Assembly (NCBI GenBank): GCA_016178785.1 | Contig: JACOSO010000058.1 | Coordinates: forward strand, 1 to 64,000 | Length of the DNA: 64,000 nt | Direction of reading: 5' to 3' | From: Bacteroidota bacterium | Lineage (GTDB): Bacteria > Bacteroidota > Bacteroidia > Cytophagales > Cyclobacteriaceae | Shown here: in pieces, positions 34,118 to 42,910 of the stretch | Numbering within the stretch: the stretch's first letter is position 1 | Layout of the letters: every line of letters starts with the position of its first letter | Program-made: the position numbers and the translations under genes | Notes under the pieces: model-generated | Databases searched by the model: none | Seen by the model: the letters and a program-made list of their open reading frames with translations, nothing else | Told to the model about the DNA's origin: nothing

Positions 34118-35092
34118 ATGAGTAACAGACCGATCTCTGCCTTCATTGAAAAGAATTATCTGCACTTCAACGCGGCTGCGTTGGTAGATGCGGCCAAAGG
34201 ATATAAAAAACACATTGCCGAAGGCAAGAAAATGCTGGTATCGCTGGCCGGTGCCATGAGCACGGGCGAACTGGGCATCAGCTTTGCCGAGATGATCCGC
34301 CAGAATAAAGTGCACATCATTTCATGTACCGGTGCCAACCTGGAAGAAGACATCATGAACCTGGTCGCGCACTCGCACTACAGGCGCATTCCCAACTACC
34401 GTGATCTCACGCCTGAACAAGAGTGGGATTTATTGAAGAATCACTTGAACCGTGTAACTGACACGTGCATTCCGGAGGAAGAAGCTTTCCGCAAGTTGCA
34501 AAAGCACCTGTTCAAAGTGTGGAAAGATGCCGAAGACAAAGGCGAGCGTTTGTTTCCGCATGAGTTCATGTTCCGCATGATCAACAGCAGTGACCTGAAA
34601 CAATACTATGAGATCGACCCGAAAAATTCGTGGATGATCGCGGCTGCCGAAAAGAACATGCCGATGGTGGTGCCGGGCTGGGAAGACTCTACGATGGGAA
34701 ATATTTTTGCTTCGTACTGCCTGACGGGCGAACTGAAAGCGAGCACGATGAAGAGCGGCATTGAATACATGGTGTGGCTTGCCGACTGGTACACGAACAA
34801 TGCTGGCGAAGATGGCATCGGCTTCTTCCAGATTGGCGGTGGTATCGCTGGCGACTTCCCGATTTGTGTTGTGCCAATGTTGCATCAGGATTTGGAACGC
34901 GATGGCGTTCCGTTCTGGAGTTACTTCTGCCAGATTTCTGATTCCACTACAAGCTACGGTTCATACTCAGGTGCTGTGCCCAACGAAAAAATCACGTGGG
35001 GAAAACTGAGCATCGACACTCCGAAGTTTATTGTAGAGAGCGATGCGACTATTGTGTGTCCGTTGATGTTTGCTTATATACTTGACATGTAG
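34118..35092 (+). CDS. Deoxyhypusine synthase-like protein
   Basis: 324 residues. The NAD-binding core (LVSLAGAMSTGELG, HIISCTGANLEEDIMN), GIGFFQIGGGIAGDFPIC and the C-terminal active-site region KITWGKLSID with Lys296 match the deoxyhypusine synthase family (human Lys329 is in the same setting, SWGKI). Bacteria have no eIF5A, and bacterial members are thought to act on small molecules, for example as homospermidine-synthase-like enzymes, or to have an unknown role. All recognisable catalytic features are kept. Cytoplasmic, probably tetrameric by family. Confidence 0.88.
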   Translation: MSNRPISAFIEKNYLHFNAAALVDAAKGYKKHIAEGKKMLVSLAGAMSTGELGISFAEMIRQNKVHIISCTGANLEEDIMNLVAHSHYRRIPNYRDLTPEQEWDLLKNHLNRVTDTCIPEEEAFRKLQKHLFKVWKDAEDKGERLFPHEFMFRMINSSDLKQYYEIDPKNSWMIAAAEKNMPMVVPGWEDSTMGNIFASYCLTGELKASTMKSGIEYMVWLADWYTNNAGEDGIGFFQIGGGIAGDFPICVVPMLHQDLERDGVPFWSYFCQISDSTTSYGSYSGAVPNEKITWGKLSIDTPKFIVESDATIVCPLMFAYILDM

Positions 35093-35206
35093 GCCTCACC
35101 CCCAACCCCTCTCCGGTTGGAGAGGGGAGCAAGTTCCTCTTCGGGGAGAGGGACTTTTCAACTTTAAATTCTCCCTTCTCCCCCGGAGAAGGGCCGGGGA
35201 TGAGGC
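35093..35206. repeat. GCCTCA...TGAGGC palindromic element, long copy
   Basis: 114 bp starting GCCTCACCCC and ending GGGGATGAGGC. Contains CCCTCTCC/GGAGAGGG and TTCTCCC/GGGAGAA-type stems. It fills the space between the stop of the preceding gene (35092) and the argS ATG (35207) to the base. A short copy is at 58013-58081. Confidence 0.85.
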
Positions 35207-36994
35207 ATGAATCTCGACTTAGCACTACGTACTTCAATTCAGCAAGCAGTAACTGCTCTCTTCAATCAGCAAGTAGAGCAGCTGCAAATACAACCTACCA
35301 ACCAGGAGTTTGAAGGCTCGCATACGTTGGTGTGTTTTCCTTTGACGAAGATTTCGAAGAAGGGGCCGGAGCAGACGGCTACTGCGATTGGTGAATATCT
35401 TGTTGTTAATTCTGGAATTGTTTCGCGATTCAATGTGGTGAAGGGTTTTTTGAATTTGGTGATTGCGGATAAAGTTTGGGTGGAAGTTTTTCAATCCATC
35501 TTCGCGAATAAGAACTTTGGTTTGTTAGAGAAGAATGGGAGAGAGGTGATGGTGGAGTATTCTTCGCCTAATACCAACAAGCCTTTGCACTTAGGTCACC
35601 TGAGAAATAATTTCCTCGGCTATTCTGTTGCTGAAATTTATAATGCGCTTGGCTTCACAGTGCACAAAGTACAGATCATTAACGACCGCGGTATTCATAT
35701 TTGTAAAAGTATGGCTGCGTGGAAATTGTATGGTAATGGTGAAACTCCGCAGAGCAGTGGGTTGAAAGGCGACAAGCTTGTAGGGAAATATTATGTAGAG
35801 TTCGACAAGAATTACAAGGCTCAGATGAAGGAGCTTGTGGAGAAGGGGATGAGTGAGGCGGAAGCAGAGAAGAAAGCTCCAATCATGTTATTGGCAGTAG
35901 AGATGTTGCAGAAGTGGGAGGCGAAAGATGAAGCTACTGTGCAACTCTGGAAGGCAATGAACGGCTGGGTGTATGACGGCTTTGAGTCAACGTACAAGAG
36001 AATGGGCGTTGACTTTGAGAAGTTGTATTACGAATCGAATACATATCTGCTAGGAAAAGAAGAAGTGTTGAGAGGAGTGGAGTCAGGCGTGTTCTTTAAA
36101 AAAGAAGATGGTTCTGTTTGGGTTGATTTAACTTCAGATGGTCTTGATCAAAAAGTGTTGTTGCGTGGCGATGGAACTTCGGTGTACATGACGCAAGATA
36201 TCGGCACTGCTATTTTGCGTTTCCGCGATTTCCCGAAAATAGAAGGACAAGTTTATACAGTTGGTAACGAGCAGGAATATCACTTCAAAGTGTTGTTCCT
36301 GATTTTGAAAAAGCTTGGCTACAAGTGGGCCGAGAAGTGTTATCACCTTTCGTATGGAATGGTTGATCTGCCATCGGGCAAAATGAAATCGCGCGAAGGC
36401 ACTGTTGTCGATGCTGATGACTTGATGCAAGAGATGGCAGACGATGCTGAAAAGCAGACTCGTGAGATTGGTAAAACCGAAGGCGCTACCGATGCCGAGA
36501 TCAAAGATCTTTCTGAAATGATTGGTCTTGGTGCGTTGAAGTTTTTCTTGTTGAAGGTGGATCCGAAGAAAAGAATGTTGTTCGACCCGAATGAGTCCAT
36601 TCAATTGCAAGGACATACAGGGCCGTTTATTCAATACACACATGCGCGCATTCGCGCGATCATACGCAAGGCGGAGTCGATGGGGGTGAAGCCAACGAAA
36701 TCTGAGTTGACTCAGGTGACTTCATTAGAACCTGCCGAACGCGAAGTAGTTTTCATGGTCAACAACTACATCAACAAGTTGAGTGAAGCTGCACGCGATT
36801 ATTCTCCTGCAGTGGTTGCTAACTTTGCTTTTGATCTGGCTAAAGGATACAACCATTTCTATCAGTCCATTCCTATCTTCAACGAAACGGATCAGGCGAA
36901 ATTGAAATTCAGAATTGCCTTTTCACAAGTGGTGGCTGATGTGCTGAAGAAGTCTATGCGCGTGTTGGGGATTCAAGTTCCTGAAAAGATGTAA
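35207..36994 (+). CDS. argS: Arginyl-tRNA synthetase
   Basis: 595 residues, normal for ArgRS. N-terminal Add-1 domain, class I signature region SPNTNKPLHLGHLRN with the HIGH-type HLGH at 128-131, and KMKSREGT in place of KMSKS, as in many bacterial ArgRS, and the C-terminal anticodon-binding domain (GHTGPFIQYTHARIRAI). Charges tRNA-Arg; essential. The start codon touches the palindromic element at 35093-35206, leaving no other leader, so expression must come through or from that element or from the gene upstream. Confidence 0.96.
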   Translation: MNLDLALRTSIQQAVTALFNQQVEQLQIQPTNQEFEGSHTLVCFPLTKISKKGPEQTATAIGEYLVVNSGIVSRFNVVKGFLNLVIADKVWVEVFQSIFANKNFGLLEKNGREVMVEYSSPNTNKPLHLGHLRNNFLGYSVAEIYNALGFTVHKVQIINDRGIHICKSMAAWKLYGNGETPQSSGLKGDKLVGKYYVEFDKNYKAQMKELVEKGMSEAEAEKKAPIMLLAVEMLQKWEAKDEATVQLWKAMNGWVYDGFESTYKRMGVDFEKLYYESNTYLLGKEEVLRGVESGVFFKKEDGSVWVDLTSDGLDQKVLLRGDGTSVYMTQDIGTAILRFRDFPKIEGQVYTVGNEQEYHFKVLFLILKKLGYKWAEKCYHLSYGMVDLPSGKMKSREGTVVDADDLMQEMADDAEKQTREIGKTEGATDAEIKDLSEMIGLGALKFFLLKVDPKKRMLFDPNESIQLQGHTGPFIQYTHARIRAIIRKAESMGVKPTKSELTQVTSLEPAEREVVFMVNNYINKLSEAARDYSPAVVANFAFDLAKGYNHFYQSIPIFNETDQAKLKFRIAFSQVVADVLKKSMRVLGIQVPEKM

Positions 36995-37002
36995 CCCAAT
37001 CG

Positions 37003-37554
37003 ATGAAATATCTTCTCGATGGACAAGAGACTGAGAGACTAATCTTTCGAAAGATTCAAAGATCAGATTTTGACCAGTGGCTGGAATTTTTCAAAGACCC
37101 AAGAACATCGGAACATTGGATAGAAGAAAAAGAATCACCTGAAAAGGAATGTACCAAGTGGTATGAAAAACAATTCAGCCGTTATAAAAACGACAAAGGA
37201 GGAATGAATGCCTTGATCGAGAAGAAGGGCGGCAAACTGATTGGCCATTGCGGGCTGCTAGTGCAAACTATCGACAATACCTTTGAACTTGAGATAGGGT
37301 ATTCACTTTTGTCTGAGTTCTGGAACAGAGGTTTCGCTACCGAAGCAGCGAACTATTGTAAGGATTTTGCTTTTCAAAATGAACTAACAGAATCGCTGAT
37401 TTCAATTATCAGTCTCACCAATATTCAGTCAGGGAAAGTGGCAATAAAAAATGGAATGACCGCGGAGAAAACTACCACTTATAACGGGAATCTTGTAAAT
37501 ATATTCCGTATTAAGAAGGTTGATTGGGAGAAATTAACCGTTCACAAAGAATAG
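37003..37554 (+). CDS. GNAT (RimJ/RimL-type) N-acetyltransferase
   Basis: 183 residues. ETERLIFRKIQRSDFDQW is the usual start of RimJ-type enzymes; acetyl-CoA site GYSLLSEFWNRGFATEA (Q/RxxGxA-like NRGFAT). Probable cytoplasmic acetyltransferase for a protein N-terminus or small molecule. Starts 8 bp after argS and may be co-transcribed. Confidence 0.85.
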   Translation: MKYLLDGQETERLIFRKIQRSDFDQWLEFFKDPRTSEHWIEEKESPEKECTKWYEKQFSRYKNDKGGMNALIEKKGGKLIGHCGLLVQTIDNTFELEIGYSLLSEFWNRGFATEAANYCKDFAFQNELTESLISIISLTNIQSGKVAIKNGMTAEKTTTYNGNLVNIFRIKKVDWEKLTVHKE

Positions 37555-37637
37555 CGGGAGCGTCACAATTTTTCATTTAGCAAACACAAACTTTTTTCAG
37601 TCATTTGTATTACAAGTAACGTTAAACCAATTCCCGT

Positions 37638-38129
37638 ATGAAACTCGCAGTAATTCTTTCGTTTATGCTGGCAGCTTCCTCTTTATACGATTTCAAAATG
37701 AATTCGCTTGAGGGCAAAGAAATCGATTTCGCAAAATTCAGGGGCAAAACACTTTTGATTGTAAACGTGGCATCGAAGTGTGGATACACTCCGCAATATG
37801 CCGACCTACAAAAGCTACATGACCTTTATGGTGACAAAGTAACTCTACTTGGATTCCCTGCCAATAATTTTGGAGCACAGGAGCCCGGCACCAATGCAGA
37901 GATCGGTGAGTTCTGCAAGAAAAATTATGGAGTTACATTTCAAATGTTCGAGAAGCTTTCTGTAAAGGGAGAAGATCAGCATCCACTATACGCATGGCTG
38001 AAAGAAAAAACAGGACAAGAACCAACCTGGAATTTCTGTAAGTATTTGGTAAAGCCCGATGGTACTGTAAAATTCTTCAATCAAAAAGTAAAGCCGCTCG
38101 ATGAGCAGATTGTTAGTGAACTAAAATGA
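37638..38129 (+). CDS. Glutathione peroxidase-like thiol peroxidase 1
   Basis: 163 residues. Peroxidatic Cys48 in NVASKCGYTPQY, NNFGAQEPG with the active-site Gln, a conserved Cys in EFCKKNYGVTF and WNFCKYLV with Trp and Asn complete the catalytic tetrad. A hydrophobic N-terminus (MKLAVILSFMLAASS) suggests export. Cys enzymes of this family generally use thioredoxin rather than glutathione. Its stop overlaps the next gx-like gene by 4 bp: a tandem duplicate. Confidence 0.9.
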   Translation: MKLAVILSFMLAASSLYDFKMNSLEGKEIDFAKFRGKTLLIVNVASKCGYTPQYADLQKLHDLYGDKVTLLGFPANNFGAQEPGTNAEIGEFCKKNYGVTFQMFEKLSVKGEDQHPLYAWLKEKTGQEPTWNFCKYLVKPDGTVKFFNQKVKPLDEQIVSELK

Positions 38130-38650
38130 GATTAGCTCATATTGTTTCTTTTTTCTCGGGACTATTTTCACCATCTAAAAAAAAAGAGGTTGCCAGTTCT
38201 ATTTACGATTTCAAAATTAAGAGTCTGAGCGGGAAAGAAGTTGATTTCTCTCAATATCGTGGACAGCAACTTCTATTGGTAAATACAGCTTCCAAGTGTG
38301 GCTTTACCCCGCAGTATAAAGGACTTGAGAAATTGCATGAACAGTTCCGAGACAAGATAAAAGTGCTTGGATTTCCGGCAAATAATTTTTTGAGACAAGA
38401 GCCAGGAACAAATGCTGAGATCGCGGAGTTTTGCGAACTCAATTATGGAGTGACATTCCCGATGTTCGAAAAAATCTCAGTTAAAGGATCTGACCAGCAT
38501 CCGCTGTATCGATGGCTTGAGTCGAAAACGGGTAAAAGACCTGACTGGAATTTCGCAAAGTATTTGGTGAGTGAGGATGGTAACAAAGTTATATTCTTTA
38601 AGGCTTCCGTGCAGCCGATGGATCAGAGGATTATTGAGAGGATCAACTAA
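38126..38650 (+). CDS. Glutathione peroxidase-like thiol peroxidase 2
   Basis: 174 residues, roughly two-thirds identical to the preceding gene. Peroxidatic Cys58 in NTASKCGFTPQY, NNFLRQEPG, AEFCELNYGVTF and WNFAKYLV keep the active site. The N-terminus is different and longer (SFFSGLFSPSKKKE) and may be a weak anchor or signal. Translationally coupled to the first copy through the ATGA overlap. Both likely remove lipid or organic hydroperoxides. Confidence 0.9.
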   Translation: MRLAHIVSFFSGLFSPSKKKEVASSIYDFKIKSLSGKEVDFSQYRGQQLLLVNTASKCGFTPQYKGLEKLHEQFRDKIKVLGFPANNFLRQEPGTNAEIAEFCELNYGVTFPMFEKISVKGSDQHPLYRWLESKTGKRPDWNFAKYLVSEDGNKVIFFKASVQPMDQRIIERIN

Positions 38651-38675
38651 TAAGAAACTTTCGTAATTTTGATTT

Positions 38676-38915
38676 ATGGATGAAAAGAAGTTGCTTTCAC
38701 GGATTACAATTGATTCCGAAATTTGTCATGGCAAGCCTGTGATCAGAGGTTTGCGTTATCCTGTTGAAAACATGATTGAGTTGATGGCTTCAGGTATGAC
38801 AATTTCCGAATTGTTAAAAGATTATCCAGATCTTGAGGAAGAAGATTTTTACGCATGCCTTTTGTTTGCAGCGAACTACTTAAGAGCAAAAGAAATATAT
38901 AAGGTTGCTTCTTGA
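38676..38915 (+). CDS. DUF433 antitoxin
   Basis: 79 residues: RITIDSEICHGKPVIRGLRY, helix-turn-helix-like VENMIELMASGMTISELL, DYPDLEEEDFYACLLFAANYL. Third DUF433 locus in the window. Its stop overlaps the TTG start of the DUF5615 gene. A TAATTTTG box at about 38660-38667 may be its own -7 element. Confidence 0.88.
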   Translation: MDEKKLLSRITIDSEICHGKPVIRGLRYPVENMIELMASGMTISELLKDYPDLEEEDFYACLLFAANYLRAKEIYKVAS

Positions 38916-39265
38916 AATTTATTTTAGACGCTCAGTTGCCCGTTTTTCTTTGCCATTGGTTGACCGAAAAGGGATATCCAAGTATTCATACATCCTTTCT
39001 TCCCTATAAAAATAAGACCCCTGATAGTAAAATTCTGGAGTTGGCAGAAGCAGAGGGGCGTGTTGTAGTATCAAAGGACACTGATTTTTATAAAAGTTTT
39101 TTTGTGAGAGGGAAACCTAAGAAGCTTCTCCTTGTCTCAACAGGAAATATTAAGAACTCAGAATTGAAACACCTATTTGAGTCAAATATAGATCGAATCG
39201 CAGGATTTTTCGAGCAACACTCTGTTCTTGAATTAACTAGAAATAATATCATCATACATCAATGA
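38912..39265 (+). CDS. DUF5615 PIN-like toxin
   Basis: 117 residues from a TTG start that overlaps the DUF433 stop (TTGA); no ATG fits. KFILDAQLPVFL and VVVSKDTDFYKSF carry the acidic residues of the PIN-like core, and LVSTGNIKNSEL the third motif, as in the copy at 33241-33594. Its stop overlaps the menA start by 4 bp (ATGA), so a toxin gene is translationally joined to a respiratory-quinone gene. Confidence 0.85.
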   Translation: MKFILDAQLPVFLCHWLTEKGYPSIHTSFLPYKNKTPDSKILELAEAEGRVVVSKDTDFYKSFFVRGKPKKLLLVSTGNIKNSELKHLFESNIDRIAGFFEQHSVLELTRNNIIIHQ

Positions 39266-40149
39266 AAATCTGGCTTTCCGCATTTCGGCTTCGCACACTT
39301 CCACTTTCCCTTTCTTGCATTGGCATGGGAGGTTTTCTTGCTGCAGCACAAGACAAGTTCAATGGATTGATTTTTTTTCTTTGTTGTGCCACCACTGTAT
39401 TTCTTCAGATTCTTTCCAACTTGTCGAATGATTATGGAGACACAGTCAACGGTGCAGACCATGCCGACCGAAAGGGACCGCAACGCGCTGTGCAGTCAGG
39501 AGCGATCTCTGCATCACAAATGAAAATTGCGATTTTGATATTCGTTGTTCTTTGCCTGATCAGCGGAATTTTGTTGCTGTACACCTCCTTTGGATTTGAA
39601 CTCAAATCGTTCCTCTTTTTCCTCGGGCTGGGGTTTCTTTCCATCATTGCCGCGATTGCTTACACGGTAGGTAAAAAACCATACGGTTACATCGGCCTTG
39701 GCGATCTTTCGGTTTTGATTTTCTTTGGATTAGTTGGCGTAATGGGTTCTCAATATTTGTTTACAAAAAGTTTTTTTGTGATTCAGATTTTGCCAGCGTT
39801 AAGTTGTGGTTTCTTTTCAATTGCCGTGCTCAATATCAATAACATCCGCGATATCGAATCAGATAGGTCAGCTGGAAAATTTTCTATTCCGGTGCGCATC
39901 GGCAAAGAGCGTGCAACCACCTATCATTGGGTATTGCTATTTGGAGGCATGGCGAGTGCATTGATTTTTGTTGTTATCAACTTCCACTCTCCCTGGCAAT
40001 TATTGTTTCTCCTGACTGCTCCCTTAATGTTTCTCAATGGAAGGAAAGTCTCAGCTCTTCCTTCAGAGGAGCTTGATCCGTTGCTAAAACAAATGGCTCT
40101 TTCCACTCTTTTGTTTGTTCTGCTCTTCGGAATTGGAAATTTGCTTTAG
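39262..40149 (+). CDS. menA: 1,4-dihydroxy-2-naphthoate polyprenyltransferase
   Basis: 295 residues, UbiA-superfamily membrane enzyme with about eight to nine helices. First prenyl-diphosphate motif region NDYGDTVNGADHADRKGPQR, second region NNIRDIESDRSAGKFSIPVR. The opening WLSAFRLRTLPLSLSCIGMGG is characteristic of MenA. It joins the polyprenyl chain to DHNA in menaquinone synthesis. Start fixed by this N-terminus, which proves that the overlap with the DUF5615 stop is real. Confidence 0.93.
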   Translation: MKIWLSAFRLRTLPLSLSCIGMGGFLAAAQDKFNGLIFFLCCATTVFLQILSNLSNDYGDTVNGADHADRKGPQRAVQSGAISASQMKIAILIFVVLCLISGILLLYTSFGFELKSFLFFLGLGFLSIIAAIAYTVGKKPYGYIGLGDLSVLIFFGLVGVMGSQYLFTKSFFVIQILPALSCGFFSIAVLNINNIRDIESDRSAGKFSIPVRIGKERATTYHWVLLFGGMASALIFVVINFHSPWQLLFLLTAPLMFLNGRKVSALPSEELDPLLKQMALSTLLFVLLFGIGNLL

Positions 40150-40224
40150 TAACCTCAAATCGCTTAAAAAAATCATTATCTTGTTTCCTTATACCTGCGA
40201 CACAATAACTCAAAAACATTTCTT

Positions 40225-41073
40225 ATGAGAAAAATTCTGGTTCCCGTAGATTTTTCAAAAACATCGGCTACCGCGTTTGATGTAGCATTTGACATTGCAA
40301 AGAAAGATGGCGCTGAACTTGTCGCTATGAATGTGGTAGAAGAAATCACTCCTGAGTCTTACCGTGTGACTGGCGAGTGGCACAAAGCCGATTGGCAAGA
40401 CAGAATTTTTACCTATGAGCTTCTAAAAAAATCGAAAGCACAGTTGGAGAAACTGGTGAGCGACCCAAAATATGCAGCCGTGAAAATTACTGGTGAATTG
40501 CGGGTTGGAAATCCTTATCATGGAATCACAACAATTATTACCGAGAAGAAAGTTGATTTAGTGGTGATGGGCACGAAGGGCCATTCTAAACTTGAAGAAA
40601 TGGTGATCGGCACCAACACTGAGAAAGTAGTTAGACTGTCGCGCTGCCCTGTATTGACTGTTCAGAAGAAACCTGCTACAACTGATTTTAAAAATATAGT
40701 TTATGCTACATCGATGTCGCCCGAAGAAGAAGTGTTTTCAAGATTTGTGAAGCGTACACAGCAGATATATGATTCAACCATTCATTTAGTCCGTATTAAC
40801 ACACCGTCTAATTTTCAACGCGACAGCATTTCAAAAGATAACTTATCCAGATATGCAAAAAAACTAGGCATAAAGAATTGTACCATCAACGTGTACAATG
40901 ATACTTCTGAGGAGGAGGGCATTATTTATTTTGCCGAGAGCATCAACGCAGATTTGATAGCTATGGCCACGCATGGGCGCACCGGCTTCGCGCACGTGAT
41001 GGCCGGAAGTATTGCCGAAGATGTAGTTGGCCACTCGAAAAGGCCGGTTCTTACTTTTGTTGTTAAGCACTGA
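40225..41073 (+). CDS. Tandem UspA universal stress protein
   Basis: 282 residues with two Usp domains (about 1-148 and 153-282). First ATP-binding loop VVMGTKGHSKLEEMVIGTNTEKV, second IAMATHGRTGFAHVMAGSIAEDV; both keep the Gly-x2-Gly-x9-Gly-Ser/Thr pattern. Two-domain forms are common in Bacteroidota. Followed by a terminator at 41094. Role in stress or energy limitation by family. Confidence 0.9.
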   Translation: MRKILVPVDFSKTSATAFDVAFDIAKKDGAELVAMNVVEEITPESYRVTGEWHKADWQDRIFTYELLKKSKAQLEKLVSDPKYAAVKITGELRVGNPYHGITTIITEKKVDLVVMGTKGHSKLEEMVIGTNTEKVVRLSRCPVLTVQKKPATTDFKNIVYATSMSPEEEVFSRFVKRTQQIYDSTIHLVRINTPSNFQRDSISKDNLSRYAKKLGIKNCTINVYNDTSEEEGIIYFAESINADLIAMATHGRTGFAHVMAGSIAEDVVGHSKRPVLTFVVKH

Positions 41074-41093
41074 TTGCCTTCATTTCAATATTC

Positions 41094-41123
41094 AAAGCCT
41101 GCCACGAGCGGGCTTTATTTTTT
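41094..41123 (+). terminator. Intrinsic terminator
   Basis: AAAGCCTGC and GCGGGCTTT form a 9-bp stem with one G-T pair around CACGA, followed by ATTTTTTT. Ends the uspA transcript. Confidence 0.85.
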
Positions 41124-41146
41124 AGCTTTGTGATAGAATTGACGGG

Positions 41147-41941
41147 TTGAAAAATTACTACTTCATATTAAGCCTGAATATTTATGCTAGCGATGCCGAA
41201 ATAAAAAGGGCCTATCGAAAGCTGGCGATTCAATTTCATCCGGATAAAAATAAATCACCGGAAGCGGAGGAGATTTTTAAAGAAGTAAATGAAGCCTATG
41301 AAGTGCTTGGCGATCCTGAGCGGAAAGTGATGTACGATCAGATGCTGCGAGGAGAAGAAGTTGTTGAGCAACAACCCGAGCCACCCAGGCATCGCGATCC
41401 GCGCTACCGCCCTCGCCCGCAAGATCAACCGAGACAGCGAAGACCAACCCATCGTGATGAGATTTTGGCAATGATGGCAACTAATCTGCGCTATGCACTG
41501 ATGATTTCGAGGTTGACGCTTGTGTTTTCCATTGTACTCATAACAGATTATTCGTTGCCTCCGGTTAAAACCAGAACCGAAGTCATTACCGAAAACCCCA
41601 CCAATCGGGGCTCCACTTTCAGGTTGGAATTGCGTGATGGAAAAACGGTGAGTGTTTCTCGTGAAGCTGCGCGAAATTTAAGACGAGCAGATCAGATAGC
41701 TATCTACCGATCGGCATGGTTTTCTGTTCCATTGGCATTGGAAGATGAACAGACTCATTATAAGACTTCCGTTCAGTTATCGATTTATGGAAATTTTATT
41801 TTCTGGCCGATTCTTTTGCTCCTCACTTCTCTGGCAGGAACATTTTACTGGAAAGGAGTGGAGTTCCGCTTCAACGTAGCGATTGTGAACTTTATTTTGC
41901 TTTTACTAACACTTGTCTTTCTTCAAGTTCATAAATTTTGA
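41147..41941 (+). CDS. J-domain (DnaJ-like) membrane protein
   Basis: 264 residues from a TTG start at 41147; the sequence right after it is a canonical J domain ([22 protein letters not shown]), so the start is well supported. HPD at residues 31-33. No G/F or zinc-finger region; instead an Arg/Pro/Gln-rich linker (residues about 82-100), then three hydrophobic segments near 115-135, 205-227 and 238-255. It likely recruits DnaK at the inner membrane. Client unknown. Confidence 0.85.
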   Translation: MKNYYFILSLNIYASDAEIKRAYRKLAIQFHPDKNKSPEAEEIFKEVNEAYEVLGDPERKVMYDQMLRGEEVVEQQPEPPRHRDPRYRPRPQDQPRQRRPTHRDEILAMMATNLRYALMISRLTLVFSIVLITDYSLPPVKTRTEVITENPTNRGSTFRLELRDGKTVSVSREAARNLRRADQIAIYRSAWFSVPLALEDEQTHYKTSVQLSIYGNFIFWPILLLLTSLAGTFYWKGVEFRFNVAIVNFILLLLTLVFLQVHKF

Positions 41942-42164
41942 CCACTGATGGTTCATTGGCTATGTTCTGAAGGTTGAAAACTGTTGCAGCACATTTGCAT
42001 ACTTAATGATACTTCTGATTCCCGTGATTTATTTGCAACTAAAGTTATCTGTCCAGTTATGTCAATGCAAAATGATCATGGGAATCACATGAATCATCAG
42101 TTTTACAGGGGATGAATTATATTGTAACAGAGAACTATATTTTTAGCAAATCAAGGTTCAGATA

Positions 42165-42512
42165 ATGGCAAAGAAAAATGAATGGAAAAATCGCGATGGT
42201 GTAGTTTATTCTACAAATCAGAATTTTCAATATGAATATTCGGGAAACAATGAAGCTGATACTCTTCCTGCTCAGCAGCAGAATCTGAAAGTACTTCTCG
42301 ACAAAAGCGGGAGAGCTGGAAAACAAGTGACTCTCGTTACGGGTTTTCTCGGCAAGCCGGGAGATTTGGAATCACTCACCAAACTACTAAAGACAAAATG
42401 TGGTGTTGGGGGTTCATCCAAGAACGGAGAGATCATTTTACAAGGAGATTTGCGTGACAAAGTCGTACAGGCACTGATCAAGGAAGGATATAAGGCGAAG
42501 AGGATTGGGTGA
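42165..42512 (+). CDS. SUI1/eIF1-like translation factor (YciH family)
   Basis: 115 residues. GKQVTLVTGFLGKPGDLESL, LKTKCGVGGSSKNGEIILQGD and VVQALIKEGYKAKRIG are the conserved SUI1 segments. Bacterial YciH is thought to influence start-site fidelity, mainly under stress, and is not essential in E. coli. Single gene followed by a decayed methyltransferase. Confidence 0.92.
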   Translation: MAKKNEWKNRDGVVYSTNQNFQYEYSGNNEADTLPAQQQNLKVLLDKSGRAGKQVTLVTGFLGKPGDLESLTKLLKTKCGVGGSSKNGEIILQGDLRDKVVQALIKEGYKAKRIG

Positions 42513-42521
42513 GATCAAACA

Positions 42522-42714
42522 TGGAGCGAGAATCAAAATTTATTAGGCCCATGACGTTGAAGCCGGTCGCCTTGAAACCGAAGCGTTTAAACTTGAAGGG
42601 ATAAGGTCGAAAGAAATAATTGAGCACCATCTTCAAAAGAACAATATTGAAATCTTGGATGTAGGGGGAGTGGGACATTATTCTTTTTGGCTTCAGAAGA
42701 AAGGGCCGCAATGA
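42522..42714 (+). pseudogene. Decayed SAM-dependent methyltransferase, N-terminal remnant
   Basis: An ATG at 42522 gives MERESKF; a one-base shift then yields AHDVEAGRLETEAFKLEG, SKEIIEHHLQKNN and ILDVGGVGHYSFWLQKKG to a stop at 42712-42714. This is the start of a class I methyltransferase with motif I (DVGGxxGxYS), cut short before motif II. The frame break and the early stop both show decay. The gap to 42910 is AT-rich with no further gene. Confidence 0.7.
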
Positions 42715-42910
42715 GCCCGCATATTATAGCGGTGGCCCGAAAGATATAACAATTCAGTGCCTATTTTAATTGACCGATAAGCTCGATTTTGAGCTGAAAT
42801 CATTCATTTTGGAATTTATTTAATATAATCTGCAATTACGAATGAAATAATGCAACTATATTTACTGCAATTACGATTAATATAGCGTATAAATTTTTAT
42901 TAAGAGAGTA

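Noticed and set aside
34430-34885. 151-codon antisense frame in the deoxyhypusine-synthase-like gene
   Set aside because: It is a shadow of a strongly conserved gene; sequence has no family pattern.
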